Below, piece after piece: positions 52,866 to 60,337 of a stretch of DNA of 64,000 nt; position 1 is the first letter of the stretch, and each line of letters starts with the position of its first letter. Location: assembly GCF_037137075.1 (NCBI RefSeq), contig NZ_JBBBNV010000006.1, positions 111,816 to 175,815 on the forward strand. Reading direction: 5' to 3'. Under the pieces are notes generated by a model. It did not search any database. It was given only the letters and a program-made list of their open reading frames with translations, and had not been told where the DNA came from. The stretch comes from JBBBNV01 sp037137075 (GTDB lineage Bacteria > Bacillota > Bacilli > Paenibacillales > NBRC-103111). Position numbers and translations under genes: made by a program.

Positions 52866-54293
52866 ATGAAAAGAGCAATATCTTTATTGATGATGTGCTT
52901 CCTGCTGTCTATGACATTGCTGCAGTTCGTCAGTGCGGCGGATCCTGCAACGGTCACAGTTGACCAATTCAAGGATTTGAAGGACTTGCCCAAGGATGAA
53001 AAGGATAAATTTGATACCTTAATTAAAGGTGGCGTTTTCAGCGGACTTACGGACGATACGTTCGGTCTGGATGAGAAAATGACCCGCGCGCAGTTTGCCA
53101 AAGTAGCTTCGATCATTTTCAAGCTTCCGACGGAGTCTGCCGTTGCGGCTTCTTCTTTCACTGATGTGGCTGTCGACCATTGGTCCGTAACCTATGTTGA
53201 GGCTTTGAAAAAAGCCGGCTTGACCAACGGTTATGATGCCACAGGCAAAATGTACAACCCGGAAGGTCTTGTTTCCCGCCAGGAGCTGGTTACGTTCCTG
53301 ATTCGCGGATTAGGGCTGGATGATGCAGCAAGCAAAGTTACTCCTGTTACAGACAGCTCTGTAGACGACTGGGCGAAAGGCTATGTTTCCCTGGCACTGG
53401 AGAAAAAGCTTCTGGCCGCACAAGCGGACGGCAAATTCGGCGGCACCGAGCCAGCCACCCGCAAAATGCTGGCTCTGGCCAGCTTCGAGGCGAAGAAGCT
53501 GTTTGGAGGGGAAGCTGCAGCAACACCGGCTCCTTCTGCAACACCGGCGCCTACAGCCAGCCCGTCGCCGGAAGCAACACCAGCACCTACGGCATCGCCT
53601 GAGCCGACTGCATCTCCAGAGCCGGCAGCTACGCCTGCGCCAGGTAAAACTTCTTTTGCAGGTAAAAAGGTAATTATCACCAGTGACCGGGATGGCGCAA
53701 CAAAATTACGTAAAGACGAAGATCCTTTGATTAACCGTTTGAAGGCACTTGGATTTTCCGTAACTCATATTCCCAGCACAGATATTGGCAGTGAATCGTT
53801 CCAAGGATACGATTTGATCGTTTTTGGCGCTTCGACAAACTCGAAATATATCGTTCAGAACTTGGAGAAATTAAGCAGCGTAAAAACGCCGATTCTATTT
53901 AATAAATATAATGGCTTCGGTTATATGGGTTACTCTTCAATTGCGGAAAAAGGCGTAATTAATAAACAAACGACGATCACCATTACTGCTCCGGATCATC
54001 CGATTGCTGCCGGACTCTCGGGAGATGTACAAGTGTACTACACCGAGGATCAGTTTACGTATGCTCTTCCAAGCAAAGAAGCGACTGTTATTGCCAGACC
54101 GAAGGGAGACAACGACAAGGCATTAATTGTTGCCTATGAGGTAGGGACCAAAAACCTAACGGGCAAAACAACAACGGCCCGCATCGCGAATTTCCCGTTC
54201 GAGAGGTCTACAAATATTACTGATCTGGCTACAGACGAACTGTGGATGCTGTTTGATTCCACTGTTACATGGCTGATGGGCAGTAAAGAATAG
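52866..54293 (+). CDS. SLH-anchored surface protein with amidotransferase-like domain (paralogue D)
   Basis: A 475-residue secreted protein: signal peptide (ISLLMMCFLLSMTLLQFVSA), then three SLH repeats at about 35-87 (MTRAQFAKV), 98-150 (FTDVAVDHW) and 161-213. A P/T/S/E linker spans 214-262, and the shared domain 265-475 (GKKVIITSDRD, PDHPIAAGLSGDVQVY, LWMLFDSTVTWL). The SLH repeats would bind pyruvylated wall polysaccharide, giving a second way of displaying the domain besides lipid anchoring. GGAAGGTGA precedes ATG 52866. Two short frames (52772-52864 and 52789-52860) with good ribosome sites run into the start and may couple translation. A terminator follows. Confidence 0.85.
   Translation: MKRAISLLMMCFLLSMTLLQFVSAADPATVTVDQFKDLKDLPKDEKDKFDTLIKGGVFSGLTDDTFGLDEKMTRAQFAKVASIIFKLPTESAVAASSFTDVAVDHWSVTYVEALKKAGLTNGYDATGKMYNPEGLVSRQELVTFLIRGLGLDDAASKVTPVTDSSVDDWAKGYVSLALEKKLLAAQADGKFGGTEPATRKMLALASFEAKKLFGGEAAATPAPSATPAPTASPSPEATPAPTASPEPTASPEPAATPAPGKTSFAGKKVIITSDRDGATKLRKDEDPLINRLKALGFSVTHIPSTDIGSESFQGYDLIVFGASTNSKYIVQNLEKLSSVKTPILFNKYNGFGYMGYSSIAEKGVINKQTTITITAPDHPIAAGLSGDVQVYYTEDQFTYALPSKEATVIARPKGDNDKALIVAYEVGTKNLTGKTTTARIANFPFERSTNITDLATDELWMLFDSTVTWLMGSKE
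53505..53651 (+). repeat. low-complexity P/T/S/E linker repeat
   Basis: About 49 codons with PTASPEPTASPEP-type units between the SLH repeats and the C-terminal domain of the gene at 52866. It resembles the linker of paralogue C in composition. Confidence 0.85.
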
Positions 54294-54306
54294 GTTTGTT
54301 TTTTGC

Positions 54307-54333
54307 AAAACTCCAGTGCGAACTGGAGTTTTT
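54307..54333 (+). terminator. terminator after paralogue D
   Basis: AAAACTCCAGT and ACTGGAGTTTTT form a perfect 11-bp stem with a GCGA loop and a T tract. Confidence 0.9.
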
Positions 54334-54446
54334 GCCTTGACAACAAGCATCTCCGGCCATTCAGCGGTAAGTTAGAACCATTAGAGCGATCTACCTCCTC
54401 CAAAAAGTGAAAACCTCCCATTTCAGCACACACTCGAACTAAATCC

Positions 54447-54521
54447 CCTACAATATGAAGCGAATAGCCTATAAAATGCGGCAAGTCCCCTAATTTTAAG
54501 ATAACGCTTTCATTGTAAAAT
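54447..54521 (+). promoter_or_regulatory. composite promoter P7 with three phased half-sites
   Basis: CCTACAA (54447-54453), CCTATAA (54468-54474) and CCTAATT (54489-54495) repeat at exactly 21-bp intervals, i.e. two helical turns. TAAAAT at 54516-54521 is the -10; the span from the second half-site is 54 nt. A cre-like half (ATAACGCTTTCAT at 54501-54513) lies in between. It drives the ABC export genes from 54560. Confidence 0.65.
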
Positions 54522-54559
54522 CGTTGTCATGAACCGACTCAGGAAGGGGGTGTGACAGC

Positions 54560-55264
54560 ATGGAGCAGCAGCAGACAACCTCAGCTCCGCTTGTTAAAGC
54601 GGTTGACATCAGTAGAGTGTTCGGACGAGGGAATGCCGCCGTTCAGGCTCTAAAAGGTGCCAGTCTTTCGATATGTCCCCAGCGCCTTGTTGCTCTTCGC
54701 GGCCGATCAGGTTCAGGTAAAACAACGCTTATTAACATTTTGGGCGCTCTTGATAAACCGACGGACGGCAAGGTTTTTTTTCAAGATGCCGAAATCAGCA
54801 AATGGTCGGAGAAGAAACGAAATGATCTGCGGCGTGTGAATATGGGCATTATTTTCCAATCGTTTGCACTCGTTCCGCTTATGACCGCTTATGAGAATGT
54901 GGAGTTTGGCTTACGCATAGCAGGAGTACCTTCATCGCGTCACAAGGAATACGCGGAACGGGCGCTTGAGCTGGTTGGCTTGAAGGCGAGAATGAAGCAT
55001 AGGCCCTTTGAATTGTCGGGGGGAGAGCAGCAGCGGGTCGCTATAGCAAGAGCAATCGCCCACAAGCCGTCGTTAATTATTGCAGACGAGCCTACGGCCG
55101 AGCTGGACAGCAGGATGGGGATGCAGGTGATGAAGGTGTTCAAAAATTTGGTTGAGCACGAAGGCATGACGATTATTTTGACAACGCATGACCCGGCGGT
55201 TATGAGTGTCGCCGATCAGGTCTACGCACTGGAGGACGGTCAAATTGTGGAAGAAGTCAAGTAG
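54560..55264 (+). CDS. ABC transporter ATP-binding protein (YknY/MacB/LolD type), ATPase 1
   Basis: A 234-residue ATPase with Walker A GRSGSGKTT, Q-loop IIFQSFALVPLMTAYENVEF, signature LSGGEQQRVAIARA, Walker B LIIADEP and H-switch TTHD. It belongs to the family that works with FtsX-like permeases and membrane-fusion proteins, rather than to importers. AGGAAGGGGGTG precedes ATG 54560. Its 3' end overlaps the fusion-protein gene by 20 nt. A second ATPase closes the operon at 59191, so the pair may form a heterodimer. Confidence 0.92.
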   Translation: MEQQQTTSAPLVKAVDISRVFGRGNAAVQALKGASLSICPQRLVALRGRSGSGKTTLINILGALDKPTDGKVFFQDAEISKWSEKKRNDLRRVNMGIIFQSFALVPLMTAYENVEFGLRIAGVPSSRHKEYAERALELVGLKARMKHRPFELSGGEQQRVAIARAIAHKPSLIIADEPTAELDSRMGMQVMKVFKNLVEHEGMTIILTTHDPAVMSVADQVYALEDGQIVEEVK

Positions 55265-56279
55265 ATTGCTGCTGTCGGTAGTTGGAGCCGGCTGTATGGC
55301 GGGGATGCTTGCGGGCTGTTCACTGCTCCCGATGGAGGAAGAGGAATTGAAGCCGCCGCTTGCTCCCCAAGTGAAGGAGACCTTAACCATATATGAAGTG
55401 AAGCGGGCAAACATTGCCAGGCAAATAACCGGTGTGGCGACGTTCGCATCGGATAAAACAGATTACCTGTATTTCACAGAATCCGGTCCCCGGCTGGTGA
55501 AGCTGAATGTGAAGCTGAATGACAAGGTGAAGCCGGGAGACATTCTGGCTTCAACGGAGACTACGGATATTGAGAATAAAATCCGGCTGCAGGAGATTTC
55601 CGTTGAGAAGAGCAAGATTGCATTGCAGCAGGAATGGATCGGAAAGGATAGTGATGATCCGGCCATTCGTTTGAAAAAGCTGGATTTGGAAGGTGCGCTT
55701 CTGCAGCTGCAGACCCAGAAGGATCAGCTTCAGCGTTCGCGGCTAGTCGCCAATCAGGCAGGTATCGTAACAGGCCTTGAAGCCATCAAACCGGGTGATC
55801 AGGTGACGGCTTATACGCCGATTATTACGATATCCGATCCTTCCCAAATGAAGCTCGTTTATACGGCTTCCAGTATGAACGATCTGGCGGGTGCGGAAAT
55901 TAACATGGAAGTTGATGTCAAAATCAAAGATCAGATATATCCGGGCAAGGTTGTGCAAACACCGATGAGCGCTGTACCAAGCAGCAATAAAGCGATACAA
56001 GACAAGAATAACAAGTCCTTATTTATCGACGTTCCGGGTTTGCCGGAGGATATTACGATTGGTTCACAAGCGGATATTACCGTTAATCTTGAAAAAAGAG
56101 AAAATGTCATTGTCATTCCAAGGGCAGGCCTGCGCAGCTATATGGGCCGCGACTATGTGCAGGTGCTGGAAGGGGAAAGCCGAAAGGAAATTGATGTTGA
56201 AAAAGGCATTGTGGCCGCCAGAGAAGTGGAAATCCGCAAAGGTATCAGCGAGGGCCAAAAAATAATTTTGGCCAATTAG
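55245..56279 (+). CDS. membrane-fusion (HlyD/YknX-type) lipoprotein
   Basis: A 344-residue lipid-anchored adaptor (lipobox MLAGC, Cys25). The lipoyl-like halves (about 85-115 and 165-195: SGPRLVKLNVKLNDKVKPGD and RSRLVANQAGIVTGLEAIKPGD) flank a short helical hairpin. A beta-barrel domain and a C-terminal domain follow (VIVIPRAGLRSYMGRDYVQV). TTG 55245 is preceded by GGAGG at 55231-55235; the start lies within the ATPase gene. It probably connects the FtsX-like permease with the extracellular side. In B. subtilis the similar YknX-Y-Z set handles a toxin peptide; the cargo here is unknown. Confidence 0.85.
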   Translation: MWKKSSRLLLSVVGAGCMAGMLAGCSLLPMEEEELKPPLAPQVKETLTIYEVKRANIARQITGVATFASDKTDYLYFTESGPRLVKLNVKLNDKVKPGDILASTETTDIENKIRLQEISVEKSKIALQQEWIGKDSDDPAIRLKKLDLEGALLQLQTQKDQLQRSRLVANQAGIVTGLEAIKPGDQVTAYTPIITISDPSQMKLVYTASSMNDLAGAEINMEVDVKIKDQIYPGKVVQTPMSAVPSSNKAIQDKNNKSLFIDVPGLPEDITIGSQADITVNLEKRENVIVIPRAGLRSYMGRDYVQVLEGESRKEIDVEKGIVAAREVEIRKGISEGQKIILAN

Positions 56280-56291
56280 GGGGCTGCAGCT

Positions 56292-59189
56292 TTGGCTTTA
56301 TTGATTATGATTTTGCGTAAAATGGCCAACAACAAATGGCTCGAGCTGAGCCTGTTATTCGGGCTCGTTTTATCTGTTTCCCTGGCAAGCACGATGCCCA
56401 TCTATACGAATGCTATTTTGCAGCGCTTGCTCATTCAAGAGCTGAAGCAGCTGCAGACCAATAGTAATCAATACCCCGGCATTTATTGGGTATCTGCCAT
56501 TATGTCCGCTGAAGAGAAGGCGGACAGCAAAACGATTGCCGAATCGGATGAATTTCTGGAGAAGACGGGAAGCAAGTTCGGTATTCCGATGCAGTTTTTT
56601 GTCCGGGAACGGGCAAGCAAACGGTACGGCATCGCACCGAAGGAGCCTGATAAGGTAGATGTAAATGTGCAGCGATCGGCAGACTTGTCTGCCATTGAAG
56701 GAATTGAAGGTCATATTCGGCTGGTGGACGGCCGCCTTCCGGCCAAGGAGCCGGTTGATGGCGTGTACGAGGCCCTTGTTGTAGAGCAGTCCTTGACTGA
56801 GTTGAGCATGGTGCTGGATACCGTATTTGTCATTCAGGACGAAACGATGCAGGAACCGGTCTATGTTAAACCGGTAGGGGTCATTGACCGCAGCGATTAC
56901 TCGGATATTTATTGGTATAACATTCCAGGCAGCTATAAGAACAGCTTTTTAATCAATTTCGATTTGTTTGAAAAGGATATCACTCAGCGTGGTGTTTTGA
57001 AGCTGCAATCCAGCTACTGGTATTTTGCCTTGGATTACGCTCAAATGACGCTTGCTACAGCCAGCCGCTTTTTTGATGCAGACCAATTAATTTTGAACCA
57101 TATGCAGGACAGGTATGAAACCAACAATAAAAATGTGCCTGCACTGAAGACCTTGGGCAACTATTACGTGAAGGAAGCGCAGCTTCGGCTAATGCTGTGG
57201 TCGCTGAACGTGCCTGTGATGCTCATGCTGGCGTTCTACTTGTACATGGTGGCTAATCTGATTACTGAACGGCAAAAAACGGAAATCGCCGTTATCCGAA
57301 GCCGCGGGGCGAGCCGGCTGCAAATCATTTTCAGCTATTTGGCCGAGGGCCTTATCCTTGGCGCTGTCGCATTTTTGCTTGGTCCGCACATCGGAGTTTA
57401 TTTGACAAAAGTTCTTGGTGCCTCCAGCGGATTCCTGGAGTTTGTGCAGCGGGCCAAGGTGGATGCCGGTGTAAATGCGGACGCATTTATGTACGCGGTT
57501 GTAGCCGTTGTTTGCTCCTTGATTATGACCTTGATTCCGGTTATTCTTGCCACCCGGGTTTCCATTGTCGGACATAAGCAGCAGTCGGCCCGGATGAACA
57601 AATTGTCCTTTTGGCACAAATATTTTATCGATGTTATTTTAGTCGGAGTTGCAATTTACGGCTTATATAATTATAAGCTGCGTATTAAGGACATGGTGTC
57701 ACTCGGCCTTAAATCAAGCGATTTGCGGATCGATCCGCTGCTGTTTTTAATTCCGGCCTTGTTTATTCTAGGCTCCGGGCTCATCATTCTCCGGCTGTAT
57801 CCGTTGTTTATGCGGCTGGTTTATTGGGCAGGTCGCCGTTGGTGGCCTTCATCCCTGTATTTCACTCTAATTACGGTCAGCCGTTCTACCATTCAGTATC
57901 AGTTTATTATGGTCTTTCTCATTATTACGATTGCCACAGGGTTGTTCAGCGCGAGCGCAACCCGGACAATGAACAAGAACACCTCGGACAAAATCCTTTA
58001 TTCCGCAGGTGCAGACATTACGATGCAAATTCGATGGGAAAACGATGCGCCGCCTATTATTTTATCTGGTCTGGAATCCGAGGAAGGAGAGGAGGAAAGC
58101 ACGGAGGAGACGCTCACCCCGCCTCCCAAAACACAATATTCCGAGCCGTCCTTTCTTCCGTTTACACAGCTGCCGGGAGTTGACCATGCGGCCAAGGTAT
58201 TTATAAAAAAGGATGCAAGCTATTCGAAGGGCAAGGCGACTGAAAAAATTCAGCTGATGGGAATCGAGACGAATGACTTCGGACAAACGGCCTGGCTGCG
58301 ATCGGGACTGCTGGATCACCATTTTTATGAATACTTGAACCTGATTGCAAAGAATCCTTCTGCTGTGCTTATTTCGCAATCTATGGCGGATGCATTGAAT
58401 CTCAAGCCCGGCGATACCATTACGGTCGGGTGGGCGAACGTGGAGCCGACGCCATTCATTGTTTACGGTGTGATTACGTATTGGCCTTCCTGGAATCCGA
58501 ATCTTGCACCCAATGATAATGATTCCGTGCTTAGCAAGCTCGGCGGGACGACCAAGGTACAGAAGCCGATGCTGGTTGTAGGCAACCTGTCTTACATTCA
58601 GAATCATATGGCCTTGGAGCCCTATGAGGTATGGCTGAAGCTTAAGCCTGATGCGAGCAGCCAGGCAGTGTATCAAGCAGTGGCCGATCACGGCTATGAT
58701 ATCCAATCTGTCAGAGATGCGAAGCAGGAACAGATTAAAGCCGTAAAAGAACCGTTCCAGTTGGCCATAAACGGTGTTATGACGCTCGGCTTTTTAATTT
58801 CTGTATTTATTTGCTTCTTCGGGTTTTTGTTGTACTGGGTACTGACGCTTCGTGCAAGAACACTGCAGTTTGGCATTTTGCGCGCGATGGGGATTTCATT
58901 TGTGCAGCTGATCCTGATGCTGGTCGGAGAGCAAATTCTGGTGTCCGGCGCGGCAATAATCATCGGTATTGTTTCCGGGAATGTGTCGAGTCTTTTGTTT
59001 GTGCCGTTGTTTGAGCTGTCCTTCGATCCGGGCAAGCAGGTGCCGCCATTTAAAGTGACGTTCGACCCGATAGATCAAATCAGGCTTTACTGGATCGTGA
59101 CGACGATGCTGGCCATCGGATTGTCTGTGCTGGCTTACATTGTGTCCAAAATACGCATTCATCAGGCGGTCAAGCTGGGAGAGGATTAG
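56292..59189 (+). CDS. large FtsX/MacB-like ABC permease
   Basis: A 965-residue permease, much larger than MacB or YknZ. A helix near 14-36 leads into an extracellular domain (37-295). A group of about six helices follows between 299 and 545, including VMLMLAFYLYMVANLI. A second extracellular domain spans about 550-820, with an acidic S/E-rich insert near 600 (SEEGEEESTEETL). Three C-terminal FtsX helices are at about 825-850, 870-905 and 930-955. This duplicated FtsX arrangement resembles the LolCDE/BceB-type extended permeases. TTG 56292 has GGGGG upstream; ATG 56307 is possible. One nucleotide separates it from the next ATPase. Confidence 0.85.
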   Translation: MALLIMILRKMANNKWLELSLLFGLVLSVSLASTMPIYTNAILQRLLIQELKQLQTNSNQYPGIYWVSAIMSAEEKADSKTIAESDEFLEKTGSKFGIPMQFFVRERASKRYGIAPKEPDKVDVNVQRSADLSAIEGIEGHIRLVDGRLPAKEPVDGVYEALVVEQSLTELSMVLDTVFVIQDETMQEPVYVKPVGVIDRSDYSDIYWYNIPGSYKNSFLINFDLFEKDITQRGVLKLQSSYWYFALDYAQMTLATASRFFDADQLILNHMQDRYETNNKNVPALKTLGNYYVKEAQLRLMLWSLNVPVMLMLAFYLYMVANLITERQKTEIAVIRSRGASRLQIIFSYLAEGLILGAVAFLLGPHIGVYLTKVLGASSGFLEFVQRAKVDAGVNADAFMYAVVAVVCSLIMTLIPVILATRVSIVGHKQQSARMNKLSFWHKYFIDVILVGVAIYGLYNYKLRIKDMVSLGLKSSDLRIDPLLFLIPALFILGSGLIILRLYPLFMRLVYWAGRRWWPSSLYFTLITVSRSTIQYQFIMVFLIITIATGLFSASATRTMNKNTSDKILYSAGADITMQIRWENDAPPIILSGLESEEGEEESTEETLTPPPKTQYSEPSFLPFTQLPGVDHAAKVFIKKDASYSKGKATEKIQLMGIETNDFGQTAWLRSGLLDHHFYEYLNLIAKNPSAVLISQSMADALNLKPGDTITVGWANVEPTPFIVYGVITYWPSWNPNLAPNDNDSVLSKLGGTTKVQKPMLVVGNLSYIQNHMALEPYEVWLKLKPDASSQAVYQAVADHGYDIQSVRDAKQEQIKAVKEPFQLAINGVMTLGFLISVFICFFGFLLYWVLTLRARTLQFGILRAMGISFVQLILMLVGEQILVSGAAIIIGIVSGNVSSLLFVPLFELSFDPGKQVPPFKVTFDPIDQIRLYWIVTTMLAIGLSVLAYIVSKIRIHQAVKLGED

Positions 59190-59190
59190 G

Positions 59191-60069
59191 ATGATTCATT
59201 GCGATGGGCTGGTCAAAATTTATAAAATCGCCGATTTGGAGGTTGTTGCTCTGCAGGGGCTGGATTTGCAGGTGGAATCCGGCGAATTAATGGCTATTAT
59301 TGGGAATAGCGGCAGCGGCAAGTCGACACTGCTCAATATGCTGGGCGGTCTTGACCGCCCCTCTGCCGGGCAGCTGACGGTGGACGGCAAAAATTTGTTG
59401 ACCATGTCGGAGAAGGATGTTGTACGTTACAAGCGTGAAACAGTCGGCTTCGTTTGGCAAAACAATGGACGCAACCTGATACCCTATTTGACTGCACTCG
59501 AAAATGTTGAGCTGCCAATGCTGCTTCAGGGCAAGCGCAAACGGGAGCGTGCTCTGGAGCTGCTCGAAGCTGTGGGACTCAGCCACCGCAGAAACAATAA
59601 GCTGAATCAGCTGTCAGGCGGGGAGCAGCAGCGGGCGGCTATCGCAATTGCTCTGGCCAATCATCCGAAGCTGCTGCTGGCCGACGAGCCGACAGGCTCG
59701 GTGGACACGAAGATGGCGAATCAAATTTTGGATTTATTCCGGCAGCTGAACCGGGAAATGGGGCTTACCGTCGTTATTGTAACCCACGATCCGATGCTGG
59801 CGAAGAAGGTTGACCGCGTCGTTGCCATCCGCGACGGCAAAACCTCCTCAGAAATGCTGCGCCGTAAATCTTATGAACAGGAGCTGATTCATTCGGAGGA
59901 GGGGGTGGAGGAACTAGAGGGGGAATCCCATGTGGAGTATGCAGTTTTGGATCAGGCGGGAAGACTGCAAATCCCGACGAATTATTTGGAATCGATCGGC
60001 GCTGATCGGTCAAACAAGGTTCAAGTAATTCTAGAAGATGGGAAAATTGTACTTCTTCCTCCAAAATAA
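59191..60069 (+). CDS. ABC ATPase 2 with C-terminal AbrB-like domain
   Basis: A 292-residue protein. Residues 1-225 are a LolD/YknY-type ATPase: Walker A GNSGSGKST, Q-loop FVWQNNGRNLIPYL, signature LSGGEQQRAAIAIA, Walker B LLLADEP, H-switch VTHD. The last about 45 residues (LDQAGRLQIPTNYLESIGAD then VILEDGKIVLLPPK) match the swapped-hairpin AbrB/SpoVT pattern, an unusual addition for an ABC ATPase. An acidic linker (about 230-245) connects them. ATG 59191 follows the permease stop directly (TAGGATG). It could add dimerisation, or DNA binding linking transport state to gene control. The ATPase call is certain; the C-terminal reading is by pattern. Confidence 0.88.
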   Translation: MIHCDGLVKIYKIADLEVVALQGLDLQVESGELMAIIGNSGSGKSTLLNMLGGLDRPSAGQLTVDGKNLLTMSEKDVVRYKRETVGFVWQNNGRNLIPYLTALENVELPMLLQGKRKRERALELLEAVGLSHRRNNKLNQLSGGEQQRAAIAIALANHPKLLLADEPTGSVDTKMANQILDLFRQLNREMGLTVVIVTHDPMLAKKVDRVVAIRDGKTSSEMLRRKSYEQELIHSEEGVEELEGESHVEYAVLDQAGRLQIPTNYLESIGADRSNKVQVILEDGKIVLLPPK

Positions 60070-60089
60070 CTAGAGACGGAAACAAATAA

Positions 60090-60143
60090 CCTATAATTAT
60101 GCAAGGAATCCCCTATAACAGAGGTGTTATCCCATACTATGGT
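60090..60143 (+). promoter_or_regulatory. composite promoter P8
   Basis: CCTATAA at 60090-60096 and CCTATAA at 60112-60118 are 22 bp apart. TATGGT at 60138-60143 gives the same 54-nt span, although TACTAT (60135) or TATAGA (60143) could serve instead. It precedes the large secreted protein at 60338, leaving a leader of about 190 nt. Confidence 0.55.
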
Positions 60144-60337
60144 ATAGATAGTTAATAATGAACTAAACGAAAACACGCCAAAATGAAAAGGTTGAAATTA
60201 ATGAGGAGGTGGTTAGGAAGACGGAGAGTAAGCTGGTTGTTGAAAATGCCCCTCGTCAGAATAAGGTTGTCCAGACATGAAAAATGTACGGGGTGCGGGA
60301 AACTGAATTGATCTCAAACAAGGTGGGTGGATTTAAA

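Noticed and set aside
50386..53651. The P/T/A-rich tracts as a CRISPR or tandem repeat array
   Set aside because: The DNA has no fixed repeat unit or spacers; the periodicity comes from protein-level Pro/Thr/Ala linkers in coding sequence.
60209..60280. A 23-residue GTG frame before the SLH-like gene
   Set aside because: GAGGAG touches the GTG with no spacing, and the residues show nothing recognisable. It was not called as a gene.
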